Positions 8,231-17,710 of a stretch of 64,000 bases of DNA are shown one piece after another. The DNA lies in the NCBI RefSeq assembly GCF_046250185.1, contig NZ_CP176469.1. One strand, given 5' to 3'. Numbering within the stretch: position 1 is the stretch's first letter; each line of letters begins with the position of its first letter. A program made the position numbers and the translations under genes. A model generated the notes under the pieces. That model saw only the letters and a program-made list of their open reading frames with translations, was not told the DNA's origin and did not search any database. Source of the DNA: Litorimonas sp046250185 (GTDB taxonomy: Bacteria > Pseudomonadota > Alphaproteobacteria > Caulobacterales > Maricaulaceae).

Positions 8231-9055
8231 GTGTCGAAACTTATTAAAATTCTTATGGCCGTAGCTGCGATTTACGCAGTTGTGGCCATTTTCGTTTTTA
8301 CCCAACAAAGAAGCTTTCTCTATTTTCCACCGAACACCTATCTCCCGCCAGAGGCTGTCGGTGTGCCAGAGATGGAAGAAATACCGATTAGCGCCGGGTC
8401 CATGAGTTGGGCCACCGCGTGGTGGGCACCGCCGACCTCCCCCACGGGCAAGATCGTCATGGTCTTTCATGGGAACGGGTCAGCCGTCTTTTCTAATTAC
8501 CACATTTACCGCGACTTAATTGATGCAGGCCACGGTGTGTGGGGTGTGGGCTATCCCGGTTATCCTGGGCCATCGCCAGAGCGGTCAGCTATTAGTCAGC
8601 AAAGCATAGTTTTGGCCGCGAGCCTGCAATATGAGGCGGTGCAAGATCGTAACGATGCGAATGCGGAGATTGTCTATTACGGCACCTCGCTCGGCACAGG
8701 TGTTGCTGCGCAACTCGCCAGACAACACCCGCCAAGCCTGCTCATCATGGACGCGCCGTTTAATTCAACGCTCGATATGGGTCGGCGTCAAATGCCGTTC
8801 CTCCCCGTTGGGTTGCTGATGAAGGACACGTTCGAATCTGACAAAGCGCTTGCTGATCTCGAAATGCCAATGATCTGGCTTCACGGCACGAATGACGGCG
8901 TGATCCCTGTGTCTCAGGGTCAAAAACTATATGATGGCTATCGCGGCCCCAAGACGGCTCATATTATTGAGGGCGGCCAGCACATGAACCTCTGGACCCT
9001 TGGTGGGCGAGAGATAACTCTGGCGGCGTTGTCAGAGGAGACCCCTCCGCCTTAG
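8231..9055 (+). CDS. Membrane-anchored alpha/beta hydrolase (BEM46/ABHD13-like)
   Basis: 274 residues from GTG 8231. An N-terminal hydrophobic helix (LIKILMAVAAIYAVVAIFVF) would anchor it to the inner membrane. The hydrolase domain shows the oxyanion segment VFHGNGSAV, the nucleophile elbow YGTSLGTG (Ser in G-x-S-x-G), an acid in HGTNDGVIPV and a His in GGQHMNLW near the C-terminus, so the Ser-Asp-His triad looks intact. The substrate is unknown; relatives include esterases and peptidases of the BEM46 group. It sits 3 bases after pntB and may be co-transcribed, but no functional link is apparent. Confidence 0.8.
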   Translation: MSKLIKILMAVAAIYAVVAIFVFTQQRSFLYFPPNTYLPPEAVGVPEMEEIPISAGSMSWATAWWAPPTSPTGKIVMVFHGNGSAVFSNYHIYRDLIDAGHGVWGVGYPGYPGPSPERSAISQQSIVLAASLQYEAVQDRNDANAEIVYYGTSLGTGVAAQLARQHPPSLLIMDAPFNSTLDMGRRQMPFLPVGLLMKDTFESDKALADLEMPMIWLHGTNDGVIPVSQGQKLYDGYRGPKTAHIIEGGQHMNLWTLGGREITLAALSEETPPP

Positions 9056-9063
9056 ATTCACAT

Positions 9064-9243
9064 TTACACTTCATCGGGTAAGTCGTCATGTGGCGTAGAT
9101 GCCAATTCTTCGAGTTCCGCCTCACTCATCGAGGCATACATATCCTTGGACGCGCCTTCTAAGTCGGATTTATCCGTATTGCCTCGCTTCGCCGAGAGAG
9201 CTGCGCCAGCGGCTTTTTGTTGGGCTTTGGACTTCGCTTTCAT
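9064..9243 (-). CDS. Small DUF3008-family protein
   Basis: 59 residues from ATG 9243, with GGAGG nine bases upstream. The N-terminus is basic (MKAKSKAQQKAAGAALSAKRG) and the C-terminus acidic (ELEELASTPHDDLPDEV), the layout of the DUF3008 family of small soluble proteins of unknown function. The Ala/Lys/Gln head resembles nucleic-acid-associated small proteins, but no function is established. It is convergent with the hydrolase gene, whose stop is 8 bases away. Confidence 0.75.
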   Translation of the reverse strand: MKAKSKAQQKAAGAALSAKRGNTDKSDLEGASKDMYASMSEAELEELASTPHDDLPDEV

Positions 9244-9297
9244 ATATTTATCCTCCGACTCACCCAACGATCAGGTGAGGCCAAAGTTCCTGCGCAC

Positions 9298-9324
9298 AAA
9301 AAAAGCCGCCCCATCGGAGCGACT
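9298..9324 (-). terminator. Intrinsic terminator of the outer-membrane barrel gene
   Basis: Read leftward: a 9-bp stem AGTCGCTCC/GGGGCGGCT with two G-U pairs and a 3-base loop, followed by seven to eight U. It lies 23 bases past the stop at 9348 and ahead of the DUF3008 gene. Confidence 0.85.
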
Positions 9325-9347
9325 TTCATCATCGGTAATTAATTAAA

Positions 9348-10124
9348 TTAGAAGCCTAAGCGGTAGCCGACTTCAAATAATGTCCGCGTATTTTCGACTT
9401 CGAATGTGGCGGGGAAGAGCGAGGCGTCGACTTCCAGATCGCTGCTATCGCGGTAGCGCACGCCCGCCGTAATCGCGCTGCGATCAGAGACGGCAAAAGC
9501 CGCGCCAGCCATGGCTTGCCAGACAAAGCCGTTATCTTTGTCGTCGATGATGGGCGTCGCAGATGGACTGTAATCGACCTTGTTCCACCCATAGCCAATG
9601 CCGCCGCCGACATAGGGCGTGATCGCGCTATCCGTTTCGATATCGTAAAAGACGTTCGCAAAAACAGAGGTAGATTTAATATCGCCCTGACCATCAGCGA
9701 CGAGGTTGCCCACGGTCACGCCCAGCCCTGTCGCTTGACCCGTGATCAATACGGCTGCGTCTTGGGATGTTAGGTCGAGGCCCGCTGCGCTAACGCCTGT
9801 ATGCGTGTCGACTTTGGCTTTCTCCAACGACAATTCGCCTTCAAACCGTAATGCTCCCATGTCTTTACCAATGGCGGCATTGAGGTGATAGCCAGATTTG
9901 AAATCAGTCGTCCAGCCCACATCTGTGCCAGCGGGTAAAGGTGTGCCGAGCGGGATCGCATCGCTACCTTGGCCTGTTGTGAAGTCTGATGAAAATGCAC
10001 CATTATTGTCAGAATCGGACTGCGTTTTGATCCCGCCTGACAGCGAGACATAGGTGTCTTGCGCAATGGCGGGTGCCGCAACCATCATGGCGGATGCTGC
10101 GAGAAGTGATGTGATATATTTCAT
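9348..10124 (-). CDS. Outer-membrane beta-barrel protein (OmpA/opacity-like)
   Basis: 258 residues. The signal peptide MKYITSLLAASAMMVAAPAIA is cleaved before QDTYVSLSGG. The mature part is about eight predicted beta-strands with aromatic girdles (GYHLNAAIG, PYVGGGIGYGWNKV, AGVRYRDSSDLEV) and a C-terminal strand FEVGYRLGF ending in Phe. This is the layout of small porin-like or opacity-type outer-membrane proteins found widely in Alphaproteobacteria. There is no OmpA peptidoglycan-binding domain. It is monocistronic, with its own terminator at 9298-9324. The function is probably structural or surface; a substrate cannot be deduced. Confidence 0.8.
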   Translation of the reverse strand: MKYITSLLAASAMMVAAPAIAQDTYVSLSGGIKTQSDSDNNGAFSSDFTTGQGSDAIPLGTPLPAGTDVGWTTDFKSGYHLNAAIGKDMGALRFEGELSLEKAKVDTHTGVSAAGLDLTSQDAAVLITGQATGLGVTVGNLVADGQGDIKSTSVFANVFYDIETDSAITPYVGGGIGYGWNKVDYSPSATPIIDDKDNGFVWQAMAGAAFAVSDRSAITAGVRYRDSSDLEVDASLFPATFEVENTRTLFEVGYRLGF

Positions 10125-10403
10125 GAATTTTTCCTCAATTCGTTAAAACAACCCCTTTTCCCTCGCTGATTACGCAGGTCAGATGAGGGTGGTTCACTAT
10201 ATGGAGCAAGACTAAACGAGGTTTAATAAACTGTGGCGGTGCGGTCACAGGTGAGCTGGAAAAAGATTAAATTGTAGAAAATCATACGATTTGAGCCATC
10301 CATATGTTGCTCGACAACATTCGCACGACGACGTGACATTGATTTATCGTGCCATGCACATTTGCGAATTGAAAATTAAGACCCTCTGGGTCATAGCTAT
10401 AAT

Positions 10404-11393
10404 ATGTCTCAACAAGCACCGCTCTCTATCCGAAATGTCAGTAAGTCCTTTGGTGGCAAGCCCGCTGTGCGTGATGTGAGTTTTGATATTCAGCGCGGCG
10501 AGATTGTTGGGTTTCTTGGTCCTAATGGTGCGGGCAAAACAACAACGCTGCGGATGGCGCTCGGGCTCATACGCCCCGATATTGGCGAGATCGATTTGTT
10601 CGGACAAATCCCTGGCGAGGCGAGCTTTGGACGGATTGGCTTTTTACCCGAAGAGCGCGGCCTCTATAAAAAACAAACGGCGCGGGAGAGCATTGCACAT
10701 ATGGCGCGGCTCAACGGCATACACAAACGTGAGGCCTTTGCGCTCGCTGATAATTTGCTGGACCGCTACGGTCTTGGCGATGCAAAACGCAAGAAGAATA
10801 AAGACATGTCAAAAGGCATGGCGCAGAAAGTGCAGCTTCTATCTGCCATCGCGCACAGCCCCGAATTTTATATCTTAGACGAGCCGTTCTCTGGCCTAGA
10901 TCCTGTGAACCAACAAGTCTTGGAGGGGATCGTGCGGGAAATCTCTCAGGGCGGGAATACGATTATTTTCTCGACCCACGTGATGGAGCATGCGGAGCGT
11001 CTCTGTGACCGGATCATACTCATGGCGGGAGGACGCAAAGTGTTTGACGGCCCAACGGAAGACGCTTTGGCGAAAGCGCCGCGCCGTTTAATTATTGCCT
11101 CCGAGTCCGCAGCCCTCACGGATTTAGTGACGCCGTTTTCCGAAGATCTTACGATCCGTAAGGACGGCGCTCTTATGCTGACGCTCAAAGACGGTGTCGA
11201 TAGTCATAGTTTGCTGGAGCGGTGCGTGGCGCAGACAATTAAACTAACGCGTTACGAGCCAAAAACCCCGACCCTGCATGAGGCCTTTGTGGCTTTGGTG
11301 GGCAAAGACGTTGCGGAGGCGATGGAAACGCCAGATGCAGCCCTAGAGAATTCTCAAGAAACGCCACTCCCAAGATCAGGAGTTGACGCATGA
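10404..11393 (+). CDS. ABC transporter ATP-binding protein (NatA/DUF4162 type)
   Basis: 329 residues. It has Walker A GPNGAGKTT (~39-47), a Q-loop region near FLPEERGLY, a signature written SKGMAQKVQ in place of LSGGQ, Walker B FYILDEPFSGLDP and the switch His in FSTHVMEH. After ~220 residues comes the C-terminal DUF4162-like regulatory segment. Homologues (NatA, YhaQ) power ABC-2 exporters for Na+ or hydrophobic compounds; the substrate is unknown here. The permease gene overlaps it by 4 bases (ATGA), so the two are co-translated. No Shine-Dalgarno is visible before ATG 10404. Confidence 0.9.
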   Translation: MSQQAPLSIRNVSKSFGGKPAVRDVSFDIQRGEIVGFLGPNGAGKTTTLRMALGLIRPDIGEIDLFGQIPGEASFGRIGFLPEERGLYKKQTARESIAHMARLNGIHKREAFALADNLLDRYGLGDAKRKKNKDMSKGMAQKVQLLSAIAHSPEFYILDEPFSGLDPVNQQVLEGIVREISQGGNTIIFSTHVMEHAERLCDRIILMAGGRKVFDGPTEDALAKAPRRLIIASESAALTDLVTPFSEDLTIRKDGALMLTLKDGVDSHSLLERCVAQTIKLTRYEPKTPTLHEAFVALVGKDVAEAMETPDAALENSQETPLPRSGVDA

Positions 11394-12874
11394 GCTGGCT
11401 ACCGAAAATAAATATGCGCCGAACGCTGCTGATCGCGAGACGGGATTATTTGGGGTATATCAAGACATGGGGGTTCTGGATTTCCTTTTTTCTACCCTTT
11501 ATTTTTGGCGTACTGGCAGGCGCCGCGTCGCAATTAAATGTCGATTTTTCACCGCCGAAATACGAGACGATATTAGATAATAGCGGAATTTACGGCCCCG
11601 CTATTCGTGCCAAACTGGACGCGGATAATGAGGCAATAGCGATCCGAACGATGGCTAGCCTACCGCTCCTGTCCGAAGAGGCGTCAGAGGAATTCAAACA
11701 AAGTTACGAGACAGGCGGCATTGATGCAGCCACCGCTTATCTAGATACCAAATATCCCGGTATGTCCGAGCAATTCATGAAATCATTGGATGAGGCCAAG
11801 TCCGCCCTTATTTTTGTCGATCCGCCGTCGGACACTTTGGACGGCCTCACGCCCTATCTGACGGGGGAGAAAACTGTCACGGTTGACGGACAATCTGTGC
11901 CGCTCAATGGTGCGTTGATTATCCAGACGGCGGAGGGCGAAGCGCCGCAAATTCAGTATTGGTCGCCGAGCTTTAACAACCCCAAAGTCAAACGCTTGGC
12001 CGAAGACTATTTCCGCGATCAGGCTGAACTGCGCTATCTCGCCAGTGGAGAATTGACCCCAGAAGGCCTGCGTGCCGCAAGGCGGGGGAGTGCAGAGATT
12101 GAAATTTTTGACCCAACAAAATCTTCGACAGAAGAGGGCGGCCAAGCGGTTAGCAGAGAAGACCAAATCCCGTATTTTGTCGCCTTGATATTAGCCAGCG
12201 TTTTATGGCTTACGGTGTTTTCTGGAGCCTATATGTTGCTCACATCTATGTTGGAGGAGAAATTAAATAAACTCCTCGAAATGATGTTAGCGTCAACGCG
12301 GTTTTCAGAGATCATATTAGGCAAGCTCTTAGGCGTAGCGGCGCTGACCATTACGGCGATGGCCCCTTATATTATTATTGGCATCGCTGTCGTGATTGGT
12401 TTCATTTTTGTCGGCCCGCCCGATATTGCAGCAGGGCTCATGCAGTCATTTACGCCGAAAATTATCATCTTCTTTGTCGTGTTTTTGGTGTTGGGATACA
12501 TTTTCTACGGTGCGTTTTTTATCGCCCTTGGGGCCATGTCGCAATCAATGCAGGACGCGCAAACGCTGACAACGCCGATTGTCTTGGTGTTGACCCTATG
12601 CGTTTTGGTTGTTCCAATCGGGTTTGAAAATCCTGACAGTCCGATTATCCGCATTGCCAGCATGATCCCGTTCTCTGCGCCTTTCGCCTCCATCGTGCGC
12701 CTGCCCAGCGATCCGCCTTTGTGGGAGTTAGTTCTCTCGGCAAGCGTGTTGGCCCTCCTGTGCTTGGGCGTAATCCTCATGGCAGGACGTGTGTTTCGGT
12801 ACGGCGTGTTGTCAGGTTCAGGCGCGGGCGCTGTGAAAGCTTGGTTCCGCCGCACGATTTTACGACGCGGATAG
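11390..12874 (+). CDS. ABC-2 type transporter permease (NatB-like)
   Basis: 494 residues. One transmembrane helix near residues 25-45 is followed by a large ~200-residue extracytoplasmic domain, then five to six C-terminal helices from about residue 255 (PYFVALILASVLWLTVFSGAYML onward). This is the ABC2_membrane_3/NatB arrangement. The motif EEKLNKLLEMMLAS at the cytoplasmic loop is the typical coupling segment. It forms a homodimer or pairs with the preceding ATPase as an exporter. The start overlaps the ATPase stop by 4 bases. Confidence 0.9.
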   Translation: MSWLPKINMRRTLLIARRDYLGYIKTWGFWISFFLPFIFGVLAGAASQLNVDFSPPKYETILDNSGIYGPAIRAKLDADNEAIAIRTMASLPLLSEEASEEFKQSYETGGIDAATAYLDTKYPGMSEQFMKSLDEAKSALIFVDPPSDTLDGLTPYLTGEKTVTVDGQSVPLNGALIIQTAEGEAPQIQYWSPSFNNPKVKRLAEDYFRDQAELRYLASGELTPEGLRAARRGSAEIEIFDPTKSSTEEGGQAVSREDQIPYFVALILASVLWLTVFSGAYMLLTSMLEEKLNKLLEMMLASTRFSEIILGKLLGVAALTITAMAPYIIIGIAVVIGFIFVGPPDIAAGLMQSFTPKIIIFFVVFLVLGYIFYGAFFIALGAMSQSMQDAQTLTTPIVLVLTLCVLVVPIGFENPDSPIIRIASMIPFSAPFASIVRLPSDPPLWELVLSASVLALLCLGVILMAGRVFRYGVLSGSGAGAVKAWFRRTILRRG

Positions 12875-12951
12875 GTGAACCTGATTTGCAATTATAGCTG
12901 CGGCGATCGGACTAGGGTGACAGGCCGCAACGGCGCACCTATATAGTGTCT

Positions 12952-13635
12952 ATGAACACATCAACTGATACCATGCGACAAGACATTCTCGCGGCGGCCC
13001 TCACACTGGCCCCATTTGAAGGATGGACGGATATGATGTTGCGGAAGGCAGAGCGCAAAGCTGGCCTGACCCGCGGGGCTGCCGCGCTGTATTTCCCCGA
13101 AGGCCCGCTCGGTGTCATCGCCTATTGGGCCGAGCAACTCGACGCAGAGGCAGCAGCGAAACTCGCTGCAATGGATTTATCTTCCATGAAGATACGCGAG
13201 AAAGTCACGGCTGGCGTCTTGGCGCGAATGGAAGCGATGGACGACCATTTGGAGGCGGCCCGTCGCGCCTCGTCACGCTTGGCCCTCCCGGATGGGTTCG
13301 CCCAAGGCACACGGCAGGTTTGGGCGAGCGCTGATATGATTTGGCGCGCGATAGGCGACACCTCAACGGACAGCAATTACTATTCCAAACGCACCATTCT
13401 CTCCCTTGTGATCGGCTCGACTTTGCCGATGTGGTTGTCTGACGAAACATCCAATAAGACTAAAGCTCGCGCCTTTTTGGATGACCGGATTGCTAACGTC
13501 ATGCAGTTTGAAAAGTTGAAATGGGAGTTCAAGTCAAAGACCGAAAACTGGCCAGAACCAGTGGCTTTATTGGGTGCTTTGCGTTATGGTGGCGGGTTCA
13601 AGCGACGTCGCCGTCGGCGGTCCCGTACGCTGTAA
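12952..13635 (+). CDS. coq9: COQ9-family ubiquinone biosynthesis protein
   Basis: 227 residues from ATG 12952 (GTG 12946 would add two). The N-terminal TetR-like helix-turn-helix fold (RQDILAAALTLAPFEGWTDMMLRKAE...AGLTRGAAALYFPEGP) and C-terminal lipid-binding helices correspond to COQ9. COQ9 is an accessory protein that binds isoprenoid lipids and assists the COQ7 hydroxylation step in ubiquinone synthesis; in bacteria it is found mainly in Alphaproteobacteria. The C-terminus is Arg-rich (RRRRRSRTL). A transcription-factor reading is less likely because the family length and core motifs fit COQ9. It ends 14 bases from the convergent purK. Confidence 0.85.
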   Translation: MNTSTDTMRQDILAAALTLAPFEGWTDMMLRKAERKAGLTRGAAALYFPEGPLGVIAYWAEQLDAEAAAKLAAMDLSSMKIREKVTAGVLARMEAMDDHLEAARRASSRLALPDGFAQGTRQVWASADMIWRAIGDTSTDSNYYSKRTILSLVIGSTLPMWLSDETSNKTKARAFLDDRIANVMQFEKLKWEFKSKTENWPEPVALLGALRYGGGFKRRRRRRSRTL

Positions 13636-13649
13636 TCAGGCGAGTTTAA

Positions 13650-14726
13650 TTAATTGCGAGTCATGCGATTGACGTGACCCATCTTGCGGCCTGGACGAAT
13701 ATCTTTCTTCCCGTATATGTGCAGCCGCGCATTGGCCTCAATCGCAATTTTCGGCCAATCCAGAATGTCATCCCCGATAAGGTTCGTCATCGTCACCGTG
13801 TGCGCAGGTGTCGTGTCGCCCAGCGGCCAGCCAGCCACAGCGCGGATATGCTGCTCGAACTGATCCACGCAGCCCCCGTCTTGAGTCCAATGACCCGAAT
13901 TATGCACACGCGGCGCGATCTCGTTGACGATCAAGCTGCCGTCTTGCAGCTCGAAAAACTCGACGCCCATGACGCCGATATAATCTAACTTCTTGAGAAT
14001 CTTGAACGCGATCTCTTGCGCTTTGCCGTTATCACGCGGCGCGGGGGCAATACTGGTATGCAGAATATGGTTTTGGTGTGTGTTTTCCGTCAGCGGATAA
14101 GCGCGACAAGTCCCGTCCATCCCGCGCGCTGCAATCACAGAGACTTCGCGAACGAAGGGAATAAAGGCTTCGACGATCAAGTCTTGCTTGCCCAAACTAT
14201 TCCACGCGGCTTTCACCTCGCTGTCTTTGCGGATGATAATTTGACCTTTACCGTCATAGCCAAAGCGCCGCGTCTTTAAGACAGCCGGATAGCCGAGGCG
14301 TTTTAAAGCGCGTTTGAGAGCGAACTCATTATCAATGTCCTCAAAGCCAGCAACTTCCACGCCAGCTTGCGCGCGCAGGAAAGACTTCTCAGTTAGTCTA
14401 TCTTGTGCCACATCCAACGCCCGCGCATTGGGCCGTAGTGGCGCTTCGCTTGCAGCCGTTTTGGCAGTGACAGCGGGCACGTTCTCAAACTCATAGGTGA
14501 TCACGTCGCAGGCTTTGGCGAAATCGATAATTGCGTTCGTGTCTTCATACTCCCCGACAGATATGTAATTGGCGACATCTGCCGCAGGACAAAGCGCATT
14601 GGGCGAGTAAATATGGGTTTTCAGCCCTAGCCGCGCCGCTGCCATAGCCAACATGCGCCCAAGCTGTCCACCGCCCAAAATGCCGATCGTGCTGCCGAGG
14701 GGTAGAATTTCAAATTCGCGACTCAT
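13650..14726 (-). CDS. purK: N5-carboxyaminoimidazole ribonucleotide synthase
   Basis: 358 residues. PurK uses ATP and bicarbonate to convert AIR to N5-CAIR in purine synthesis. The N-terminal Rossmann-like motif is TIGILGGGQLGRMLAMAA. The ATP-grasp core includes FALKRALKRLGYPAVLKTRRFGYDGKGQ and EFFELQDGSLIVNEIAPRVHNSGH. ATG 14726 is preferred, placing the gene 7 bases after the purE stop; ATG 14756 would overlap purE by 23 bases. It is second in a purE-purK operon. Confidence 0.96.
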   Translation of the reverse strand: MSREFEILPLGSTIGILGGGQLGRMLAMAAARLGLKTHIYSPNALCPAADVANYISVGEYEDTNAIIDFAKACDVITYEFENVPAVTAKTAASEAPLRPNARALDVAQDRLTEKSFLRAQAGVEVAGFEDIDNEFALKRALKRLGYPAVLKTRRFGYDGKGQIIIRKDSEVKAAWNSLGKQDLIVEAFIPFVREVSVIAARGMDGTCRAYPLTENTHQNHILHTSIAPAPRDNGKAQEIAFKILKKLDYIGVMGVEFFELQDGSLIVNEIAPRVHNSGHWTQDGGCVDQFEQHIRAVAGWPLGDTTPAHTVTMTNLIGDDILDWPKIAIEANARLHIYGKKDIRPGRKMGHVNRMTRN

Positions 14727-14733
14727 TGACCTG

Positions 14734-15225
<492 letters not shown>

Positions 15226-15408
15226 GCTCTCCGCTCCAGTCTATTGCAGGAAAGCGCTGCATATTAGCCAGACTCTGTGACGGGTCAAATGTTAAATAAT
15301 ATACCCTAAGTTGCAATACGGTAAAAAGCATTTACGCTTTAGTAATACCGTGCGGGCTAAGCCAGAGGGGATGTGGGCCATATGTGATTCTAAATTCAGG
15401 CTATAACA

Positions 15409-16053
15409 ATGAGCACCCAAAGGGTTTCCAGACTTCTCAACCACGGCGCAACGCCGCTCCGCGAGCAAGGTCATATAATTGATCCGAGACTCGCCAGCGA
15501 GAATGAGGCGCTCTCAGAAGAGATCGCCCGCCTGCGCCTCCGGGTGTTAGACTTGGAACGTGCCGCTGATACAGACCCACTTGTGCCGATTTATAATCGC
15601 CGCGCTTTCATGCGTGAAGTCCAACGGGCGCAGACGGTCATGGCGCGATACGATATGTTATCGACGATGATCTATATCGACCTGAACGGATTTAAATCCA
15701 TCAATGACCGTTTCGGCCATGCGATCGGGGACGCTTTACTCAAGAAAATCGGCGAGGTGTTGCTGACGGGTGTGCGAGATTGCGATATGGTGGCTCGCTT
15801 GGGCGGCGACGAATTCGGGGTGCTGCTCTTTAAAACCACGCCCAAAATTGCGCGGGCCAAAGCAGGGGCCTTGGTCTGCCGTATTGCAGGGCAAAAAGTG
15901 GATATGCCAACGGGCCCTGTAAGCGTGACAGCCGCTTGGGGCGTGGCCCCATGCGAAGCGGAAGACACACCAGAGCAAATTCTGGATCGTGCAGACCGCG
16001 CCATGTATATGGCCAAAAGGTCTCAAAACGAAGACAGCGCTCCAGACCCCTAG
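15409..16053 (+). CDS. Diguanylate cyclase (GGDEF domain)
   Basis: 214 residues. A short N-terminal helical, coiled-coil-like region (residues ~28-55) leads into a GGDEF domain: DTDPLVPIYNRR, substrate loop IDLNGFKSINDRFGH, active site GGDEF at 132-136, and DRADRAMYMAKR at the end. The inhibitory I-site R-x-x-D (R123-D126) lies five residues before GGDEF. It should therefore make cyclic di-GMP from two GTP and be product-inhibited. No sensor domain or membrane helix is present, so it is cytosolic and probably activated by dimerisation. In Caulobacter relatives c-di-GMP controls motility and cell-cycle progression; that link is inference here. Confidence 0.92.
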   Translation: MSTQRVSRLLNHGATPLREQGHIIDPRLASENEALSEEIARLRLRVLDLERAADTDPLVPIYNRRAFMREVQRAQTVMARYDMLSTMIYIDLNGFKSINDRFGHAIGDALLKKIGEVLLTGVRDCDMVARLGGDEFGVLLFKTTPKIARAKAGALVCRIAGQKVDMPTGPVSVTAAWGVAPCEAEDTPEQILDRADRAMYMAKRSQNEDSAPDP

Positions 16054-16071
16054 AACAAAACGTAATTGTGC

Positions 16072-16323
16072 CTAGGCAATTATATCAGGCGTGAGCTGAT
16101 TTTCTAAATAAGCAATTTGGTCTTTGATCGCGAGTTTGATTTTCTTCATCCGCCCGATCTTGATCATATCGGTCACGCCCGTCTCGTAGAGAGCTTTGAT
16201 CTGCGTGTCGATGCGCCGATGCTCCGTGCGCAATTCTGAGAGCAGCGCCAGTAGCTCTTCTTCCGTTGGCTCTTCGCTGGCTTCAATCGGCTCTGGGATT
16301 TCGGGATCATCAGTCACATCCAA
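16072..16323 (-). CDS. YdcH/DUF465-family protein, acidic N-terminus
   Basis: 83 residues. The C-terminal ~55 residues carry the DUF465 signature LRTEHRRIDTQIKAL...MKKIKLAIKDQIAYLENQL, a helical hairpin. The first 30 residues are strongly acidic and Pro/Glu-rich, which is extra to the basic family. DUF465 proteins are small and soluble with no assigned biochemical role. It is divergent from a second DUF465 gene at 16472, sharing a 148-base region. Confidence 0.85.
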   Translation of the reverse strand: MDVTDDPEIPEPIEASEEPTEEELLALLSELRTEHRRIDTQIKALYETGVTDMIKIGRMKKIKLAIKDQIAYLENQLTPDIIA

Positions 16324-16471
16324 TCTCTACAGGACGTGGCCAGTGTCGCAAAACAGAAAATGACAAGATTCGTGCGCTTCATTAAATCATCGTGAGATTT
16401 TGCCGCTCCACATGACTCATAGCCAAAAATATGCTAATGCATTTTTACATTGAAAACTATGGAGGAATGCA

Positions 16472-16639
16472 ATGGCCCTATCAGCCCGTCTGGAAACTCT
16501 TCACAATAGACATTCAAACCTCGACAGTCAGATCGAACAAGAACTTCGACATCCCGCGCCTGATAATCTTCGCCTTGCAGAACTCAAAAAGCAAAAACTT
16601 CACCTCAAAGAGACAATCGCAGAGTTGGAAGGGCAGTAG
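16472..16639 (+). CDS. Second YdcH/DUF465 protein (55 aa)
   Basis: Read directly: ATG 16472, TAG 16637-16639, 55 residues starting MALSARLETLHNRHSNLD and ending KETIAELEGQ. GGAGGA lies at 16461-16466, five bases before the start, an excellent site. The pattern L-x-x-R-H-x-x-L-D...L-x-x-L-K-K-x-K-L-x-L-K-x-x-I-x-x-L is the DUF465 core without extensions. It is divergent from the 83-residue paralogue at 16072-16323. Confidence 0.85.
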   Translation: MALSARLETLHNRHSNLDSQIEQELRHPAPDNLRLAELKKQKLHLKETIAELEGQ

Positions 16640-16791
16640 CCCACCAAAACGTGTTTTGCTTGCCAGTGCAGCGGCCCATCTACGGTCGGGTTTAGCTTAG
16701 ACACGCAAAAATTTGCCGCGAACGTCGCCGTTTTTAGTTTATCATTTATCGGCACAATCTGTTAGGTCTCTCGCTGAATAAGGAGGGATTT

Positions 16792-17610
16792 ATGTCTGAT
16801 CGTGTATATATTGTGACAGGTGCGGCCAAGGGGATTGGCTTTGCATGTGCGCAACGATTGGTGGCCGATGGGCACCGTGTGGTTCTGGCCGATATGGACA
16901 CGGAGGCGGGCGATAAGTCCGCAGCTGACCTCGCGGCGGGCAATGACAAAGCGATATTCGTGGAATGTGATGTCTCTGACCCATTGCATGTGCATAACTT
17001 GATCGCGGAAACGCTCGGTAGTTTTGGGCGGATAGATGGCCTAATCAATAATGCAGGGATTGCGTTAAAGGGCGGCTCGCTGGACTTGTCGATCGAAGAT
17101 TTTGACCGCGTTCTGGCTGTTAATCTGCGCGGCGCGTTTTTGGTGAGCCAGGCTGTGGCTAAATATATGGTCAAAGAAATTGATGACCGCGAAGACCGCT
17201 CTCGCCTGACAGATCGTCCCTATGCCATTGTCAATATGTCGTCGATCAATGAGCAAGTCGCTATCCCCGATTACATCGCCTATACAATGTCCAAGGGCGG
17301 CATGCGGCAGATGACCCGCGCCATGGCGATTGAACTGGCCCCTTACGGCATCCGCGTAAACGCCATTGGCCCAGGGTCGATCAAGACGGACATGCTAGCC
17401 TCTGTTAATTCTGATAAAAAAGCGCAGAAAAAACTGCTGTCTCGGACGCCATTGGGACGGCCTGGTCATCCTGATGAAGTTGCCTCGGTCGCAGCGTTCT
17501 TACTCTCGGAAGAAAGCAGCTATATCACGGGACAGACGATCTACCCTGATGGTGGACGGCTCGCGCTAAATTACACCATGCCTGTGGCAGAGGATGAAGA
17601 CGACGCATAG
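16792..17610 (+). CDS. SDR-family NAD(P)-dependent oxidoreductase
   Basis: 272 residues. It is a classical short-chain dehydrogenase: cofactor motif TGAAKGIG (9-16), an acidic residue after beta-2 (ADMD, ~33-36) suggesting NAD preference, NNAG (86-89), catalytic Ser in NMSS (~150), Y164-x3-K168 (YTMSK), and PGSIKTDM. The C-terminus ends with an acidic tail (EDEDDA) beyond the usual family end. AAGGAGG lies eight bases before the start. The substrate cannot be told; relatives include sugar and 3-oxoacyl dehydrogenases. It is apparently monocistronic, with a strong terminator after it. Confidence 0.9.
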   Translation: MSDRVYIVTGAAKGIGFACAQRLVADGHRVVLADMDTEAGDKSAADLAAGNDKAIFVECDVSDPLHVHNLIAETLGSFGRIDGLINNAGIALKGGSLDLSIEDFDRVLAVNLRGAFLVSQAVAKYMVKEIDDREDRSRLTDRPYAIVNMSSINEQVAIPDYIAYTMSKGGMRQMTRAMAIELAPYGIRVNAIGPGSIKTDMLASVNSDKKAQKKLLSRTPLGRPGHPDEVASVAAFLLSEESSYITGQTIYPDGGRLALNYTMPVAEDEDDA

Positions 17611-17650
17611 GCCGTATTTTCGTGTAGCCTGCACTTGAGATATACCCATA

Positions 17651-17690
17651 AAAAAAGGCCGCTCTACAAATCTGCAGAGCGGCCTTTTTA
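17651..17690 (+). terminator. Bidirectional intrinsic terminator between SDR and trcR
   Basis: A 14-bp perfect inverted repeat (AAAAAGGCCGCTCT and its complement) with a 10-base loop has A-run on one side and T-run on the other. It can end both the SDR transcript and the leftward trcR transcript. Confidence 0.95.
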
Positions 17691-17710
17691 TTGAGTTGCG
17701 TTGAAAAGAC

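Noticed and set aside
10291..10479. Short plus-strand frame before the ABC transporter
   Set aside because: It runs into the ABC ATPase gene in another frame, has no ribosome site, and the sequence resembles no protein.
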